Counted from the first letter of the stretch, positions 24,553 through 34,001 are shown. The stretch is DNA of 64,000 nt from PMG-095 sp037200885 (GCA_037200885.1 JBBCIN010000001.1:2976001-3040000); one strand, 5' to 3'. Numbers and translations are program-made. The notes: generated from the sequence alone by a model not told the origin.

Positions 24553-25170
24553 TCAATCCCGCTCGCTATCTCGACCGTCGAGGGAGTCAAGCTCTCCGCG
24601 GCGAGGTACGACGGGCGAATCAGAAGGAATGTGGTAGCGCAGATAAACCGATCCGGCGTCGAACCGACGGCTCTCAATCAGGCTGAAGTTGCGGCGCTGC
24701 GAACCTTTGAATGCTGACTTGCCGCCGCCAACTATCAGGGGATGAACAACGACATGAAGCTCATCGACCAGATTGGCCTGAAGTGCAGCAGTTGCAAGCT
24801 CGGCGCCACCAATGCTGATGTCCTCATTCGATGTCCGCTTGAGGTCGCGAAGCGGTTCGACTTCAAACTCAGGATTTAGCCGCGTATTTGGCGTCGTGAC
24901 CACGGACAAGGTTCGTGAGTAGACCCATTTGCTGGGTCGCTGCCAAACCTCAGCGAAGGCGCGGTGTTCTTGCGGATAGCTTTCTACCGGCGAACCCCAG
25001 TAGGCCATCTTCTCATAAAGCCGTCGCCCATAGATGAGCGTGCCCATCTGGCTTAGCAACTGGGTGAAGAACCTGTACGTCTCTGCGGACGAAGGCCAAT
25101 CAAAGTTGCCAGCTGCGTCCTCGATATATCCGTCGAGCGAAGTATTGGTAATGTAAATGAGCTTTGACAT
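24553..25170 (-). CDS. RibD C-terminal / DHFR-like family reductase
   Basis: ATG at 25170 opens a 205-residue protein: IYITNTSLDGYIEDAAGNFD, LLSQMGTLIYGRRLYEKMAY, then EDISIGGAELATAALQANLV and DELHVVVHPLIVGGG. These are hallmarks of the RibD C-terminal domain family (YyaP/YwjB-like), related to riboflavin reductases and dihydrofolate reductases but not to trimethoprim-type DHFR. About 30 C-terminal residues after YLRYHI look unlike the family and may be readthrough caused by a lost stop. No attC flanks it. Confidence 0.85.
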   Translation of the reverse strand: MSKLIYITNTSLDGYIEDAAGNFDWPSSAETYRFFTQLLSQMGTLIYGRRLYEKMAYWGSPVESYPQEHRAFAEVWQRPSKWVYSRTLSVVTTPNTRLNPEFEVEPLRDLKRTSNEDISIGGAELATAALQANLVDELHVVVHPLIVGGGKSAFKGSQRRNFSLIESRRFDAGSVYLRYHIPSDSPVVPRRGELDSLDGRDSERD

Positions 25171-25362
25171 GACCGGAACTCCCTTCGTAGGCGCTCTGAT
25201 CTTACCACCGCCCGGGAAGCGATCAGCAACGCCTTGTCAAGCGGGCCGGGTCAGCAGCGCCGCGCCGCCCAGCGAGGTGGTCGAGCCATCTGATTCTCCA
25301 AACGGTTGCCGGCCGGGCCGCGGTCTGGCAGATTCCGTTCTGACGCCAGCGTCGGAGCTCAG

Positions 25363-25725
25363 ATGTTCAAAGAGACGCATCCGATCCTCGGCACGCGGAA
25401 TATCCAGCTCGCGATCGATTTCTACACGCGGCAGCTGGGATTCGTTTTGGCGTTTGGGGACAAGGCGGAACCAGCCAACTACGTCGGGTTTCGACGCGAT
25501 GCGGTCGAGCTCCACATGCAGTTCCAGTTCGAGCACGAGATGAGCACGACTCGGCTCCGGCTTCTGGTGACTGATCCGGACGCGCTCATCCGCGAGTACC
25601 AGCAGCGTGGCGTTGAGCGCAGTCCCGGCGGCGTTCGCGATACCCCTTGGGGAACACGCGAGTTCTCCCTTTACGACTTGGACCGCAACGCACTGACTTT
25701 CTATCGACATCTCGAGAGTGCCTAA
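25363..25725 (+). CDS. VOC/glyoxalase-superfamily protein
   Basis: ATG 25363 is preceded by GGAG at 25354-25357. The 120-residue protein has the paired beta-alpha-beta-beta-beta units of this superfamily: THPILGTRNIQLAIDFYTRQ, LGFVLAFGDKAEP, then TRLRLLVTDPDALIREYQQR and the C-terminal TPWGTREFSLYDLDRNALTF. The last block is typical of bleomycin-resistance/glyoxalase-type proteins, with Glu as a possible metal ligand. The function cannot be named; relatives bind drugs, or isomerise or cleave small molecules. Its stop lies 10 bp before the hydrolase start, so the two are probably co-transcribed. Confidence 0.85.
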   Translation: MFKETHPILGTRNIQLAIDFYTRQLGFVLAFGDKAEPANYVGFRRDAVELHMQFQFEHEMSTTRLRLLVTDPDALIREYQQRGVERSPGGVRDTPWGTREFSLYDLDRNALTFYRHLESA

Positions 25726-25735
25726 CTCGGTTCGT

Positions 25736-26689
25736 ATGAACTCAGAGCACGACAACGCTGCGCGCTTTCGAGCAGATATACGCAGGTGGCTTCGGCTCGA
25801 GGCGCCACCTCGGCGAGCAAAGTTCACCGTCGTCGACGTGCATGAAGAACGCGCTTTCGAGCGACAACGCGTTATCTACGAAACGCGAGACGGCGACTCG
25901 ATTTCCGCGTTTTTGCTGGTACCAAAGGGTTTGAGCCAGCCGTCGCCCGGAGTAATCGTTCATCATCAGCACAACGGCGAACGCCACCTCGGCAAGAGCG
26001 AGGTCTGCGGACTGATCGGAGATCCGAATCAGGCGTTTGGGCCTTCGCTCGCCGAGAAAGGCATCATCGTGCTCGCTCCAGACTCGATCTGTTTCGAAGA
26101 TCGGCGATCGGGAGTTGCCGGAACGGCACCCCATCCGGACGATTGGAAACAACACTACAACCAGATGAGCTATCGCCTGCTCCGCGGAGACACATTGATG
26201 CGCAAGGTGCTCGAGGACGCCGAGCTGGCAGTCTCCGTCCTTGCTGGCATCGCAGCCGTCGATCCAGCCAGAATCGGAATTGTCGGGCATTCCTACGGTG
26301 GAAATACGGTGCTATTCCAGGCGGCTCTCGACGAACGGGTGCGGTTCTGTTGCTCGAGCGGCGCGGCTTGCAGCTTTCGCGACAAGATGGAACGCGGAAC
26401 CGGTATCGAAATGGCAGAAGTTCTTCCCGGTGTTCTCGCCCGGTTCGACGTCGACGGGCTCCTAGGCCTCACCGCGCCCCGGCCCGCGCTGATCGTCTCC
26501 GCGTCGGACGACGAATATTCGCACGACGCGAGCGCGATCGTACAGCTCGCCCGATCGGAATACGCCAAGGCTGGCTCGGTTATTGACCTTCAGCACGCGC
26601 ATTTCCAGGGCGGACATTCGCTCGACCGCGCGCGCTTCGATTACATCGTGACGTGGCTGAATTTCAGCAGCCGCGAGCCTCCAAAGTGA
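25736..26689 (+). CDS. Alpha/beta hydrolase (dienelactone-hydrolase-like)
   Basis: ATG 25736 starts a 317-residue cytosolic hydrolase; it lacks a signal peptide. The central strand and catalytic nucleophile are VDPARIGIVGHSYGGNTVLF (GHSYGG). Before it are the oxyanion-type region PGVIVHHQHNGERHLGKSEV and IIVLAPDSICFEDRRS. The acid is probably in VSASDDEYSHDASA and the His in AHFQGGHSLDRARF. It belongs to the group of dienelactone-hydrolase-like esterases or peptidases (relatives of acetyl xylan esterase-like proteins); the substrate is unknown. It follows the VOC gene at 10 bp. The next gene faces it. Confidence 0.85.
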   Translation: MNSEHDNAARFRADIRRWLRLEAPPRRAKFTVVDVHEERAFERQRVIYETRDGDSISAFLLVPKGLSQPSPGVIVHHQHNGERHLGKSEVCGLIGDPNQAFGPSLAEKGIIVLAPDSICFEDRRSGVAGTAPHPDDWKQHYNQMSYRLLRGDTLMRKVLEDAELAVSVLAGIAAVDPARIGIVGHSYGGNTVLFQAALDERVRFCCSSGAACSFRDKMERGTGIEMAEVLPGVLARFDVDGLLGLTAPRPALIVSASDDEYSHDASAIVQLARSEYAKAGSVIDLQHAHFQGGHSLDRARFDYIVTWLNFSSREPPK

Positions 26690-26732
26690 CTTCGAGCGCC
26701 GGCGCTTTGCGGTCCTCGAATAGGTCGCACGC

Positions 26733-27740
26733 CTAGATCGCAGGGACAATCAGCCGAATCCCACGCGGTGCGACCTCGATCCGGACTCGGTGACTTGCGG
26801 GCCACTCTTCACCGTCGAGCTGCGCGGCGAGAGGTGCGCCGCCTTGGGGCTCGAAGATCTCCAGATCCATGGTCTTGGCGCGCAGCGTCTTGGAATGCTC
26901 GAGTCCCAGATCTTGGAGCATGTTCTCGTTGAGCGGAACGAATTCTAGATCGCGGATCGCCTTGGAGACCCAGTCATTCTTCCCGACGAACGGCACTAGC
27001 TCGAAGATACCGTCGTCGTGACGGGAGGTCTCGTCGAAGACCCAAGCGCCCGCGTAGATTCGTGTGTTCTTCACGATCAGATCACTTAGGCCATCGAGCT
27101 CGACGCGCTGTCCATCCAAAGTGGCGACCATTCGGAATTTATCCTCGATCACGAACGACTCGAGGAACGTCTTGAGGAACGCCCCGGCGTACACGGCGTG
27201 ATCGCGATAGATTTCCTTGAGCGGGCCAAGTGTCTCGACCAGCGCGCGGTCCTTGTTACGCCGCGCAAGCACCCGCGCGGAGAGTCCCCAGCCGCACGAG
27301 TCGAAGAAGTAGTCGGCGGCCGCGTTGGCACCCCCGGTACGGTAGATCCCCACGTCGAGCCGGGTCTCGTGAGCCGCGCGGATCACGTCCACGTTGCGCG
27401 CGAGTGCACCCTCGTCCGCCTGGAGGCCGAAGCTCTTGCCTTGGTCGTTGGCAGTGCCGGTGGGTAGCATCCCCAGCGCGACGTCCTCGCGCTGCTTGCT
27501 CGTGTAGAGTCCCGCGGCGACCTCGCGAAACGTCCCGTCGCCGCCCATCGCGATGACGGCGCGATAAGAGCCAGCCTCGAGCGCCGCGCGCACGGCCCCA
27601 ATGGTCTTGCCTCCCGGCAAGGTAGGTAGCAGATCGGTCGCGATACCAGCGTCCTTCATCAGGCCGAGCGCGCGATCGATGCGCTCCTGATTCTTCCCGC
27701 TCTGAGCGGTTGGGTTCCCGACGAGGAGATGAGTGGCCAT
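26733..27740 (-). CDS. YegS-type lipid kinase (diacylglycerol kinase catalytic domain)
   Basis: ATG 27740 (GTG 27743 is also possible) gives about 335 residues. The start THLLVGNPTAQSGKN and the ATP-binding core VIAMGGDGTFREVA with LPTGTANDQGKSFGL are the DAGK/sphingosine-kinase fingerprint (GGDGT plus GTANDF-like). The C-terminal beta-sandwich ends with APLAAQLDGEEWPASHRVRI, the DGE region. The enzyme phosphorylates a lipid or lipid-like diol at the inner membrane; the exact lipid is unknown. It is convergent with the hydrolase gene. Confidence 0.9.
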   Translation of the reverse strand: MATHLLVGNPTAQSGKNQERIDRALGLMKDAGIATDLLPTLPGGKTIGAVRAALEAGSYRAVIAMGGDGTFREVAAGLYTSKQREDVALGMLPTGTANDQGKSFGLQADEGALARNVDVIRAAHETRLDVGIYRTGGANAAADYFFDSCGWGLSARVLARRNKDRALVETLGPLKEIYRDHAVYAGAFLKTFLESFVIEDKFRMVATLDGQRVELDGLSDLIVKNTRIYAGAWVFDETSRHDDGIFELVPFVGKNDWVSKAIRDLEFVPLNENMLQDLGLEHSKTLRAKTMDLEIFEPQGGAPLAAQLDGEEWPASHRVRIEVAPRGIRLIVPAI

Positions 27741-27863
27741 CACGTACGAGTATAGCGAAGGTCTCGAGGCCTGCTCGGCTTCGCGCGGCTCCGCGGCTGA
27801 AGCCCGGTATCCTGGGTGGCCTCAGTCCGCCGGTGGGCGTCGTGTTGGCAGCTGCCGCGGGTG

Positions 27864-29486
27864 TTATTGAATGACGATGGTCTTACTGACCGTGACGTGA
27901 TCACCGGAAAATGCGGGCACGCTGGCATGGCGCATCGTGTTTGCGATGCAACCCCCAGTGGCCGTGCCGGAAAATGGTGGTCCCTGAATTTGCGCGCTGG
28001 TCACGCGACCCGAAGGCGCGAAGGTGATCGTTAGGTTGGCGGTGCCTGACGGGTCGCCGTCTTTGCGGCACGACGAGGCTTGGGCGGCGGCGCTGGTGAG
28101 CGCGTTGCGCGCGGCCGTCGGATCGAACTCGGTGTCTGGCGCGGCAGGAGGAGGCGCATTGTGCGCCTCGAACGGTTTGTCGGCCGCGGCCGGCTTTTCG
28201 ACCCCGGGCTCGGCAACACTGCTGGGCTTTTCCGCTTGGTTGCTTGGCGCATTCGCGCTGCTCTTCACCGCGGCGGTCGTGTTGGGCGCGAGGCTGCGCG
28301 TCGTCGTCAGGGCGACGCTCTGAGCGGCGGGCGCGGCAGGCGCTTCGACGCTTGCCGTTGGCGGGGCGTTGGCCATTGCGCTCGTTTCGACCGCGGGGGC
28401 CTCCGCTGGCAGCGCGGCTTCGGTATTCACCACCGGCGTTGGCACGGGCAGGGCGAGTTGCTTGGGCTCGCTCGAGACGGCTTGCATCGAGCGTTCGTGG
28501 AGCCCGACCGCAGCCCCCGCAGCCCCCGCAGCCGCCAGCAAGCCGACCCACAAAAGCGGGCTCACGCGACGCGCTTTCCGCGTTGCGGTCGCAGTCGCGG
28601 CCACCTGCGGTGCGATGACGAATTTGCGTTCGCGCGAACGTCCCTCGGAATGCGGCGAATTCGCCGCTGATTCGCCCCGTTCCAGGATTGCAGAGGCGGC
28701 ACTGCCCAGGCTCGCGCCTGAGCTGGACCCGGGCAGCACCTGGCTCATGTCGAACAGCGGCATCGTATTGGTCCGCGCCGGACGATACTCGAGCTCCTCT
28801 TCCTCTTCGGCGACATCGACATCGACCCCGGGTGGGTTGATTTCGGCAGCGAAGCTCGTCACATCGATCGTGGGCGCGCCGAGCATGCCATCGCCGCCCG
28901 CGCTCAAGCTGACCAAGAACTCATCAGGCGCGGGTTTGCCGTGTGGCACGTGCGCGCCACCGGCTTCCAACGTCAGCGCGTCGAGCGTCGGCGCGTCCGA
29001 AGAGCTCGCCGGGATCTCTTCGGCTTCGATCAGTTCCGGTTCCTCTGCGGCAGCGATCGGCGCAGTTCGCGCGGTCGGCGGCCGAGGAGGTGCCTTCGCG
29101 TTTGTCGTGTTAATCGCGATCGTCGGTTCGTCGCTCCAGATCGAATCCGCATCGGTTTGCGAGAGAGGCGTGACTGTTGCTGCATCGATTGGCAGCGGCG
29201 TGACCGCTGCGTTCAACGGTAAGGGCGAGGTCGTGGCTAACCCTGCGGGCGCTGGCGGTATGCCCAAGCCCATTTGAGTGACCGCTCTCGGACGCGGTGG
29301 AATGGGGTGCTTGCGTGGCGCTTCATGGCTGGGCATCGTGGCTGGCTCCGTCGCGTCGACTGCTATCTCTGCGCTGCAATGGCGGCACTTGACCTTCACC
29401 AAGCTGCCCGCCACTCGGCGCCGGTACAGATCGTCGCTCAGCGAAAACCGCGAACTACAAGCTGGACAGGTAACGGTGATGGGCAT
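27864..29486 (-). CDS. AgmX/PglI-like: MJ0042 zinc ribbon, TM, TonB-like C-terminus
   Basis: The start is ATG 29486; the longer frame to 29684 lacks coding character. Residues 1-40 form a zinc ribbon (TCPACSSRF and VKCRHCSAEI). About 270 Pro/Ala/Thr-rich residues follow, then a membrane helix (PLLWVGLLAAAGAAGAAVGL) and a second Pro/Ala-rich linker. The C-terminal 85 residues (ARNALTSAAAQASSC, GTANLTITFAPSGRVTSAQI, TGGCIANTMRH) match the AgmX/PglI C-terminal domain of gliding-motility proteins, a TonB-like fold with two Cys. It is likely an inner-membrane protein that reaches across the periplasm. It probably acts in motility or an energised envelope process. Confidence 0.85.
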   Translation of the reverse strand: MPITVTCPACSSRFSLSDDLYRRRVAGSLVKVKCRHCSAEIAVDATEPATMPSHEAPRKHPIPPRPRAVTQMGLGIPPAPAGLATTSPLPLNAAVTPLPIDAATVTPLSQTDADSIWSDEPTIAINTTNAKAPPRPPTARTAPIAAAEEPELIEAEEIPASSSDAPTLDALTLEAGGAHVPHGKPAPDEFLVSLSAGGDGMLGAPTIDVTSFAAEINPPGVDVDVAEEEEELEYRPARTNTMPLFDMSQVLPGSSSGASLGSAASAILERGESAANSPHSEGRSRERKFVIAPQVAATATATRKARRVSPLLWVGLLAAAGAAGAAVGLHERSMQAVSSEPKQLALPVPTPVVNTEAALPAEAPAVETSAMANAPPTASVEAPAAPAAQSVALTTTRSLAPNTTAAVKSSANAPSNQAEKPSSVAEPGVEKPAAADKPFEAHNAPPPAAPDTEFDPTAARNALTSAAAQASSCRKDGDPSGTANLTITFAPSGRVTSAQIQGPPFSGTATGGCIANTMRHASVPAFSGDHVTVSKTIVIQ

Positions 29487-29584
29487 TTCGGAGAAACTCA
29501 CGGATAGGCCGGGTTCAGCCGCTATTACCCCCCGGTCAGCGAAGGATCGATCGAATTCAGGTCTATCGCAAGCGCGGCGCGCCG

Positions 29585-30355
29585 TTACAGCCGGGGCACA
29601 ATGGCGGACAGATGGCGGCCGCTGGCTTTGCCATCTCGCCGAAACGAGAAGAAGCGCGCGGGCTCGAGAACCGTGCAGCCCCAAACGTCATCGATCGCGG
29701 CGTGGGCGAGGCCTTGGGCATGCAGCTCTGCGCGGAGCATTCGCCGCAAGTCGACGTGGGGCTTCGGCCCCGAGCGCTCGACGATCTGCGGATCGCGCGA
29801 GGCGTTCAGGAGCATTTCAGCCACGTCTTCCGAGACTTCGAACGCGGCGAGCGAGATGTGGGGACCGATCGCGGCGATCAAGCTAGGGTTGGGCGCGATC
29901 GCCCGCAGCGCTTCGAGGGCGCTGCTCACGATGCCGCTCGCCGCGCCGCGCCAGCCTGCGTGCACGGCCGCGACCGCGCCGCTTCGGCGATCGGCCAACA
30001 AGATGGGCACGCAGTCCGCACTGCGCACGGCACACGCCACACCCGGCGCGCGACTGACGAGAGCGTCCCCCTCGCGCAAGATGAGCATGCTTTGAACTTC
30101 GCTGCCGCTGAGCGTGTGGGCGACGCGACCATGCACCTGGGACAAGAAATGGATGCGGGTGCTCGCGACGCCCAGCTCGGCTGCCGCCCGTTCCAAGTTC
30201 GACTTTACGTTGGCCTCGCTGTCGCCGGCGGCAACCGAGAAGCTCAGGCTCGAGTAGGCGCCCAGCGAGACACCGCCCTTGCGCGTGAAGAACGCGTGCC
30301 GAAAGCCAGCTCCGCGCAAGAGCGCACTTTCCAAGAAATCGGCGTGTTCCGTCAT
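29585..30355 (-). CDS. pgeF: Peptidoglycan editing factor / purine nucleoside phosphorylase-like
   Basis: ATG 30355 gives 256 residues of the YfiH/PgeF (DUF152, 'polyphenol oxidase') family. The family's zinc-site residues are visible: SQVHGRVAH, SADCVPILLADRR and AVHAGWRGAASGI. Also present are FFTRKGGVSLGAY, the GPHIS loop and the C-terminal FFSFRRDGKASGR. Members correct mis-linked peptidoglycan precursors in E. coli and act as purine-nucleoside phosphorylases or adenosine deaminases. It precedes a kinase/PBP1A pair on the opposite strand, which is compatible with a cell-wall role but does not prove it. Confidence 0.93.
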   Translation of the reverse strand: MTEHADFLESALLRGAGFRHAFFTRKGGVSLGAYSSLSFSVAAGDSEANVKSNLERAAAELGVASTRIHFLSQVHGRVAHTLSGSEVQSMLILREGDALVSRAPGVACAVRSADCVPILLADRRSGAVAAVHAGWRGAASGIVSSALEALRAIAPNPSLIAAIGPHISLAAFEVSEDVAEMLLNASRDPQIVERSGPKPHVDLRRMLRAELHAQGLAHAAIDDVWGCTVLEPARFFSFRRDGKASGRHLSAIVPRL

Positions 30356-30501
30356 GGCGGGTCATTCATGCGGCCCACGGGCCCCGTGACGCAAGTTTCC
30401 ATCGTGGAAACTGAGCTTTGCCAAACGAATCACGACTTCAAACCAGCTCTGCGCTCGCCGTGCTCGTAGCGGGCAGTAACTTTTGGTATCTGTCAGGTCG
30501 A

Positions 30502-31584
30502 ATGCGCCCCAAGGACCCCTTTATCGGCCGTGAAATCCTGGGCGGCGAATACCTCATCTTGGAGAAGATCGGCACCGGCGGGATGGGCTCCGTGTACAAG
30601 GCCTCTCAGCCTGCCATGAACCGCATGGTGGCGATCAAGATCCTGCATCCGAAGCTGGCCAATCGCAAAGATTTGACCTCGCGCTTCCGGCGCGAAGCGC
30701 GCGCGATGAGTCAGCTCACTCACCCGAACACCGTGAAAGTGTTCGTGTACGGCGAGCTCGAGGAAGACGGCTCCTTGTACATCGTGATGGAGATGCTCGA
30801 GGGAAAAAATCTGAATCAGGCCGTGCGTAAGGATGGTCCTATTCCGACCGAACGCGCGATTCCGATCTTGATTCAGGTCTGCGGCGCGTTGCAGGAGGCG
30901 CACGAGCTCGGCATCGTGCATCGCGATCTCAAACCAGAGAACATCTTCCTGTCCAAGCAGGGCGGAATTGCGGACTACCCGAAAGTGCTGGATTTCGGGC
31001 TCGCCAAGGTGACCGAGCGCCAAATGCAACCGGGTTCGATCATCCTGACCCAAGAGGGCATGGTGTTCGGCACGCCTGAGTTCATGTCGCCGGAACAAGC
31101 TCAGGGCAAAACCCTCGATGCGCGCAGCGACATCTATTCGCTGGCCGTGATTTTATACGAGGTGCTCACCGGCAAGCTGCCGTTTTCGGCAAAGTCGCCG
31201 ATGGAGTACATCCAGAAGCACGTCACCGAGGCGATCATCCCACTCAGTGAGCGGGTGCCCGAGCGTCGCTTCCCGAAGGAGCTGGATGAAGTGCTGGCTC
31301 GCGCGCTGTCCAAGAAACCCGAGCAGCGCTACCAGACGGCGGCGGAGTTCGCCGAGGCGCTCCGGCCATTCGGTGGCGCCGCGGCTCAGGCCCTGCCGTC
31401 GTCGCTGCGCCCGGAAGGTGCGCCTGCGCGGCCGCTGTTGCCCGCTATGGAAGAGCGCAGCAATCGCCCCGCGGTGGCGCTGGAAAAATCGAGCGGCCCG
31501 GGACTATTGATCGGCGTCGCGCTGTTGTGCCTGGTGGCTGGTGTCCTCTTGGCCGTACTGGTGATGCGCCTTTTGGGCCGCTGA
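30502..31584 (+). CDS. Membrane-bound Ser/Thr protein kinase (Hanks type)
   Basis: ATG 30502 gives 360 residues; the open frame to 30418 is unlikely to be coding. The N-terminal kinase domain has the glycine loop GTGGMGSVYK (24-33), the ATP lysine Lys46 (VAIKIL), HRDLKPEN with Asp142, and DFG with Asp164. The activation loop GTPEFMSPEQAQG is present. After about residue 290 is a Pro/Ala-rich linker, then one transmembrane helix at the C-terminus (LLIGVALLCLVAGVLLAVLV), with the kinase on the cytoplasmic side. There is no PASTA or other sensor domain. The stop overlaps the next gene's ATG (TGATG), so the kinase and PBP1A are translationally coupled. PBP1A is a candidate substrate or partner; that is inference. 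Confidence 0.93.
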   Translation: MRPKDPFIGREILGGEYLILEKIGTGGMGSVYKASQPAMNRMVAIKILHPKLANRKDLTSRFRREARAMSQLTHPNTVKVFVYGELEEDGSLYIVMEMLEGKNLNQAVRKDGPIPTERAIPILIQVCGALQEAHELGIVHRDLKPENIFLSKQGGIADYPKVLDFGLAKVTERQMQPGSIILTQEGMVFGTPEFMSPEQAQGKTLDARSDIYSLAVILYEVLTGKLPFSAKSPMEYIQKHVTEAIIPLSERVPERRFPKELDEVLARALSKKPEQRYQTAAEFAEALRPFGGAAAQALPSSLRPEGAPARPLLPAMEERSNRPAVALEKSSGPGLLIGVALLCLVAGVLLAVLVMRLLGR

Positions 31585-33953
31585 TGCGTTTTCCCCCCCG
31601 TGAAGCGGTGCTTCGCTGTGCGAAGCTCACCGCGTACGCCGTGCTCGGCTTGGCCTGCGCCAGCGTTCTCGCGGTGCTGCTGGTGATTCGCCACTTCGAA
31701 GGCGGTCTGCCGGACGTGCACGATCTGCGGACGCACTACCAGCCTGCGCAAGTCACCCGCGTGCTTTCGCGCGACGGCACGGTGCTGGCCAGCCTGTTCG
31801 TCGAGCGACGCACCGTGATTGCCTTCAGCGAAGTGCCGAGTCACGCCAAACTCGCATTTCTGGCCGCGGAAGACGCGCAGTTCTACGAGCACCAAGGGCT
31901 CAACTATTTTGGCATGTTGCGCGCCCTGATCGCCAACCTGCGTGCCGGCCACAAGCGTCAGGGCGGCAGCACGATCACCCAGCAAGTGGTGAAGAACGTG
32001 CTGCTGGATTCCGAGCGCAGCTATCAACGCAAGATCAAAGAGACGATTCTCGCGCGCCGCCTGGAAAAGGAGCTGAGCAAGGACGAGATTTTCTCGCTCT
32101 ACCTGAACACCATCTACCTCGGCCACGGTCGCTACGGGATCGAAGAGGCGTCGCGCTATTACTTTGGCAAGAAAGCCAAAGATCTGGACGTGCCCGAGGC
32201 GGCCCTATTGGCTGGCCTGGTCGCTTCGCCCGAGCGCTATTCGCCTCGTCGCGATGAAGCCAAGTCACTCGTGCGACGCCGCTACGTGCTCGATCAGATG
32301 CTCGAAAAGAGCTTCATCACTCAGGATTTGCACGATTTAGCGCAGGCCTCGAAGGTTCGGCTCGCGCCCGCTTCGGATGGCGAGTCCGAGCTCGCGCCCG
32401 AGGTCGTGTCCTACGTCAAGAAGATGCTCGATGACGTGGCCGGTGAAGACGCCATTCACGGTGGCTACGTGATCGAGACGACGATCGATCCTGCGCTGCA
32501 GGCTGCGGCGCGCCGCGCGGTTCGCGAAAATCTGGACAACTACGCCGCGCGACAGAAATTGCTGCCGCCGTTCACGCAGACCTCGCGCAAGCTATGGGGC
32601 CCGCTGTTCACGGGCGTGCCGCGCCAAAACAAAATCTACCTCGGTAAAGTCGTCGCTATCAATGACGCGGCAGGCACGATCGACGTTCAGGTGGGGGATG
32701 TGCTGGGCCGCGTCGCGCTCGCCACTGAGGAGCGTTACAACCCGAAGCACCTGCCGCCGAGTGAATTTGCCAAGCCTGGAGCGGCGCTGCGCGTGGGGCT
32801 ACTCGGATCTCCGGACGGCGTGCCCCCGGTCGCGCTACGGCTCGAGCTCGGGCCGGAGTCGGCGCTGATCGCGCTCGACGTGCGCGGTCGCGAGGTGCGC
32901 GCCTTGGTGGGCAGTTACGAGGCGATCAGTGGCGGGCTCGATCGCGCCATGCACTCGCATCGCCAACCGGGTTCGTCGTTCAAACCGTTGCTGTACAGCT
33001 ATGCCCTGCACTCGCGCCGCTTCACGCCCGCGAGTGTCTTGGACCTGACCAAGAAAAACGGCAAAGAGCTGGTGAGCTACCGCGAGAGCGTGCGCACGGC
33101 GATCGCCGAGAGCGACAACGCTGCGGCCGACAAGTTGATCGAGGAGGTGGGGGCGGCCAACGTCGTAGAGTGGGCCCACGCGCTCGGCATCACGACCGAT
33201 TTGAAGCCGACCCCCTCGCTCGCCCTGGGCGCATACGAGGTGATCCCGATCGAGCTCTGTAACGCATTCGTCACCTTCGCCAACGGCGGTGAATTCGAAT
33301 TGCCCAAGCTCGTGACGCGCATCGTCGCGCCCGGTGGCAAAGTCTTGCCGCTGCCGGTGCTGCCTCCCGTACGCCGTGTGCTCAGTCCCGAAGAAGCGTA
33401 CCTGATCACGAGCCTACTGCGCGGCGTCGTCGAACGTGGCACGGCGCAACGAGCGCGCACTTTGGGGCGGCCGCTCGCGGGCAAAACCGGCACCACGAAC
33501 GAAGCCAAAGACACCTGGTTCGTGGGTTATTCGACGGATATCGCGGCCGCAGTTTGGGTCGGCTACGACGAGCCGCTGCCGCTCGGTTGGGGTGAAGCGG
33601 GTGCGGCCACGGCGCTGCCGGCCTGGATCAGCTTCATGAAAGTGGCAAGCGACGGAAAGCCGCCCACCGAATTTCCCAAGCCGGGCAGCATCGTCACCGC
33701 GAACGTCGATCCCGCGACCGGACTGCTCCCTTACCCAGGGCAGACCGACGCGATCGAAGAAGAGTTCCTCGACGGCACCGTACCGACGGAGGTGTCGAAG
33801 CCCGACGCGGGCGCGGAAGCGGGCGCCCCGGACGGAGGCCCGAATGACGAAGTCGAGGCCGCGAAAACGCCGCAAGATGCCGGTATTTCCGACGCGACCC
33901 CAGCTCCTGGGAACGAAACGGGTGCGCCCGCTGTTTCGCCGCCGCCATTCTAA
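31584..33953 (+). CDS. Class A penicillin-binding protein 1A
   Basis: ATG 31584 overlaps the kinase stop. The 789-residue protein has one N-terminal membrane anchor (AVLGLACASVLAVLLVI). The glycosyltransferase domain has EDAQFYEHQGLNYFGMLRA, with Glu96 as likely catalytic residue, and GGSTITQQVVKN. The transpeptidase domain has SSFK with Ser464/Lys467, SDN at 510-512 and KTG at 634-636. The last 70 residues are Asp/Ala/Pro-rich and of low complexity (DAGAEAGAPDGGPNDEVEAA). The enzyme polymerises and cross-links peptidoglycan outside the inner membrane. The coupling to a kinase suggests phospho-control of wall growth. Confidence 0.94.
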   Translation: MRFPPREAVLRCAKLTAYAVLGLACASVLAVLLVIRHFEGGLPDVHDLRTHYQPAQVTRVLSRDGTVLASLFVERRTVIAFSEVPSHAKLAFLAAEDAQFYEHQGLNYFGMLRALIANLRAGHKRQGGSTITQQVVKNVLLDSERSYQRKIKETILARRLEKELSKDEIFSLYLNTIYLGHGRYGIEEASRYYFGKKAKDLDVPEAALLAGLVASPERYSPRRDEAKSLVRRRYVLDQMLEKSFITQDLHDLAQASKVRLAPASDGESELAPEVVSYVKKMLDDVAGEDAIHGGYVIETTIDPALQAAARRAVRENLDNYAARQKLLPPFTQTSRKLWGPLFTGVPRQNKIYLGKVVAINDAAGTIDVQVGDVLGRVALATEERYNPKHLPPSEFAKPGAALRVGLLGSPDGVPPVALRLELGPESALIALDVRGREVRALVGSYEAISGGLDRAMHSHRQPGSSFKPLLYSYALHSRRFTPASVLDLTKKNGKELVSYRESVRTAIAESDNAAADKLIEEVGAANVVEWAHALGITTDLKPTPSLALGAYEVIPIELCNAFVTFANGGEFELPKLVTRIVAPGGKVLPLPVLPPVRRVLSPEEAYLITSLLRGVVERGTAQRARTLGRPLAGKTGTTNEAKDTWFVGYSTDIAAAVWVGYDEPLPLGWGEAGAATALPAWISFMKVASDGKPPTEFPKPGSIVTANVDPATGLLPYPGQTDAIEEEFLDGTVPTEVSKPDAGAEAGAPDGGPNDEVEAAKTPQDAGISDATPAPGNETGAPAVSPPPF

Positions 33954-34001
33954 GCTCCAGCTTCCCAGTGAGCTCCACCCGAAGTAAATCCCGGCTCAGA
34001 C

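Noticed and set aside
24553..25170. DHFR-like gene as trimethoprim resistance cassette
   Set aside because: It belongs to the RibD C-terminal family, not the dfr families, and no complete attC flanks it.
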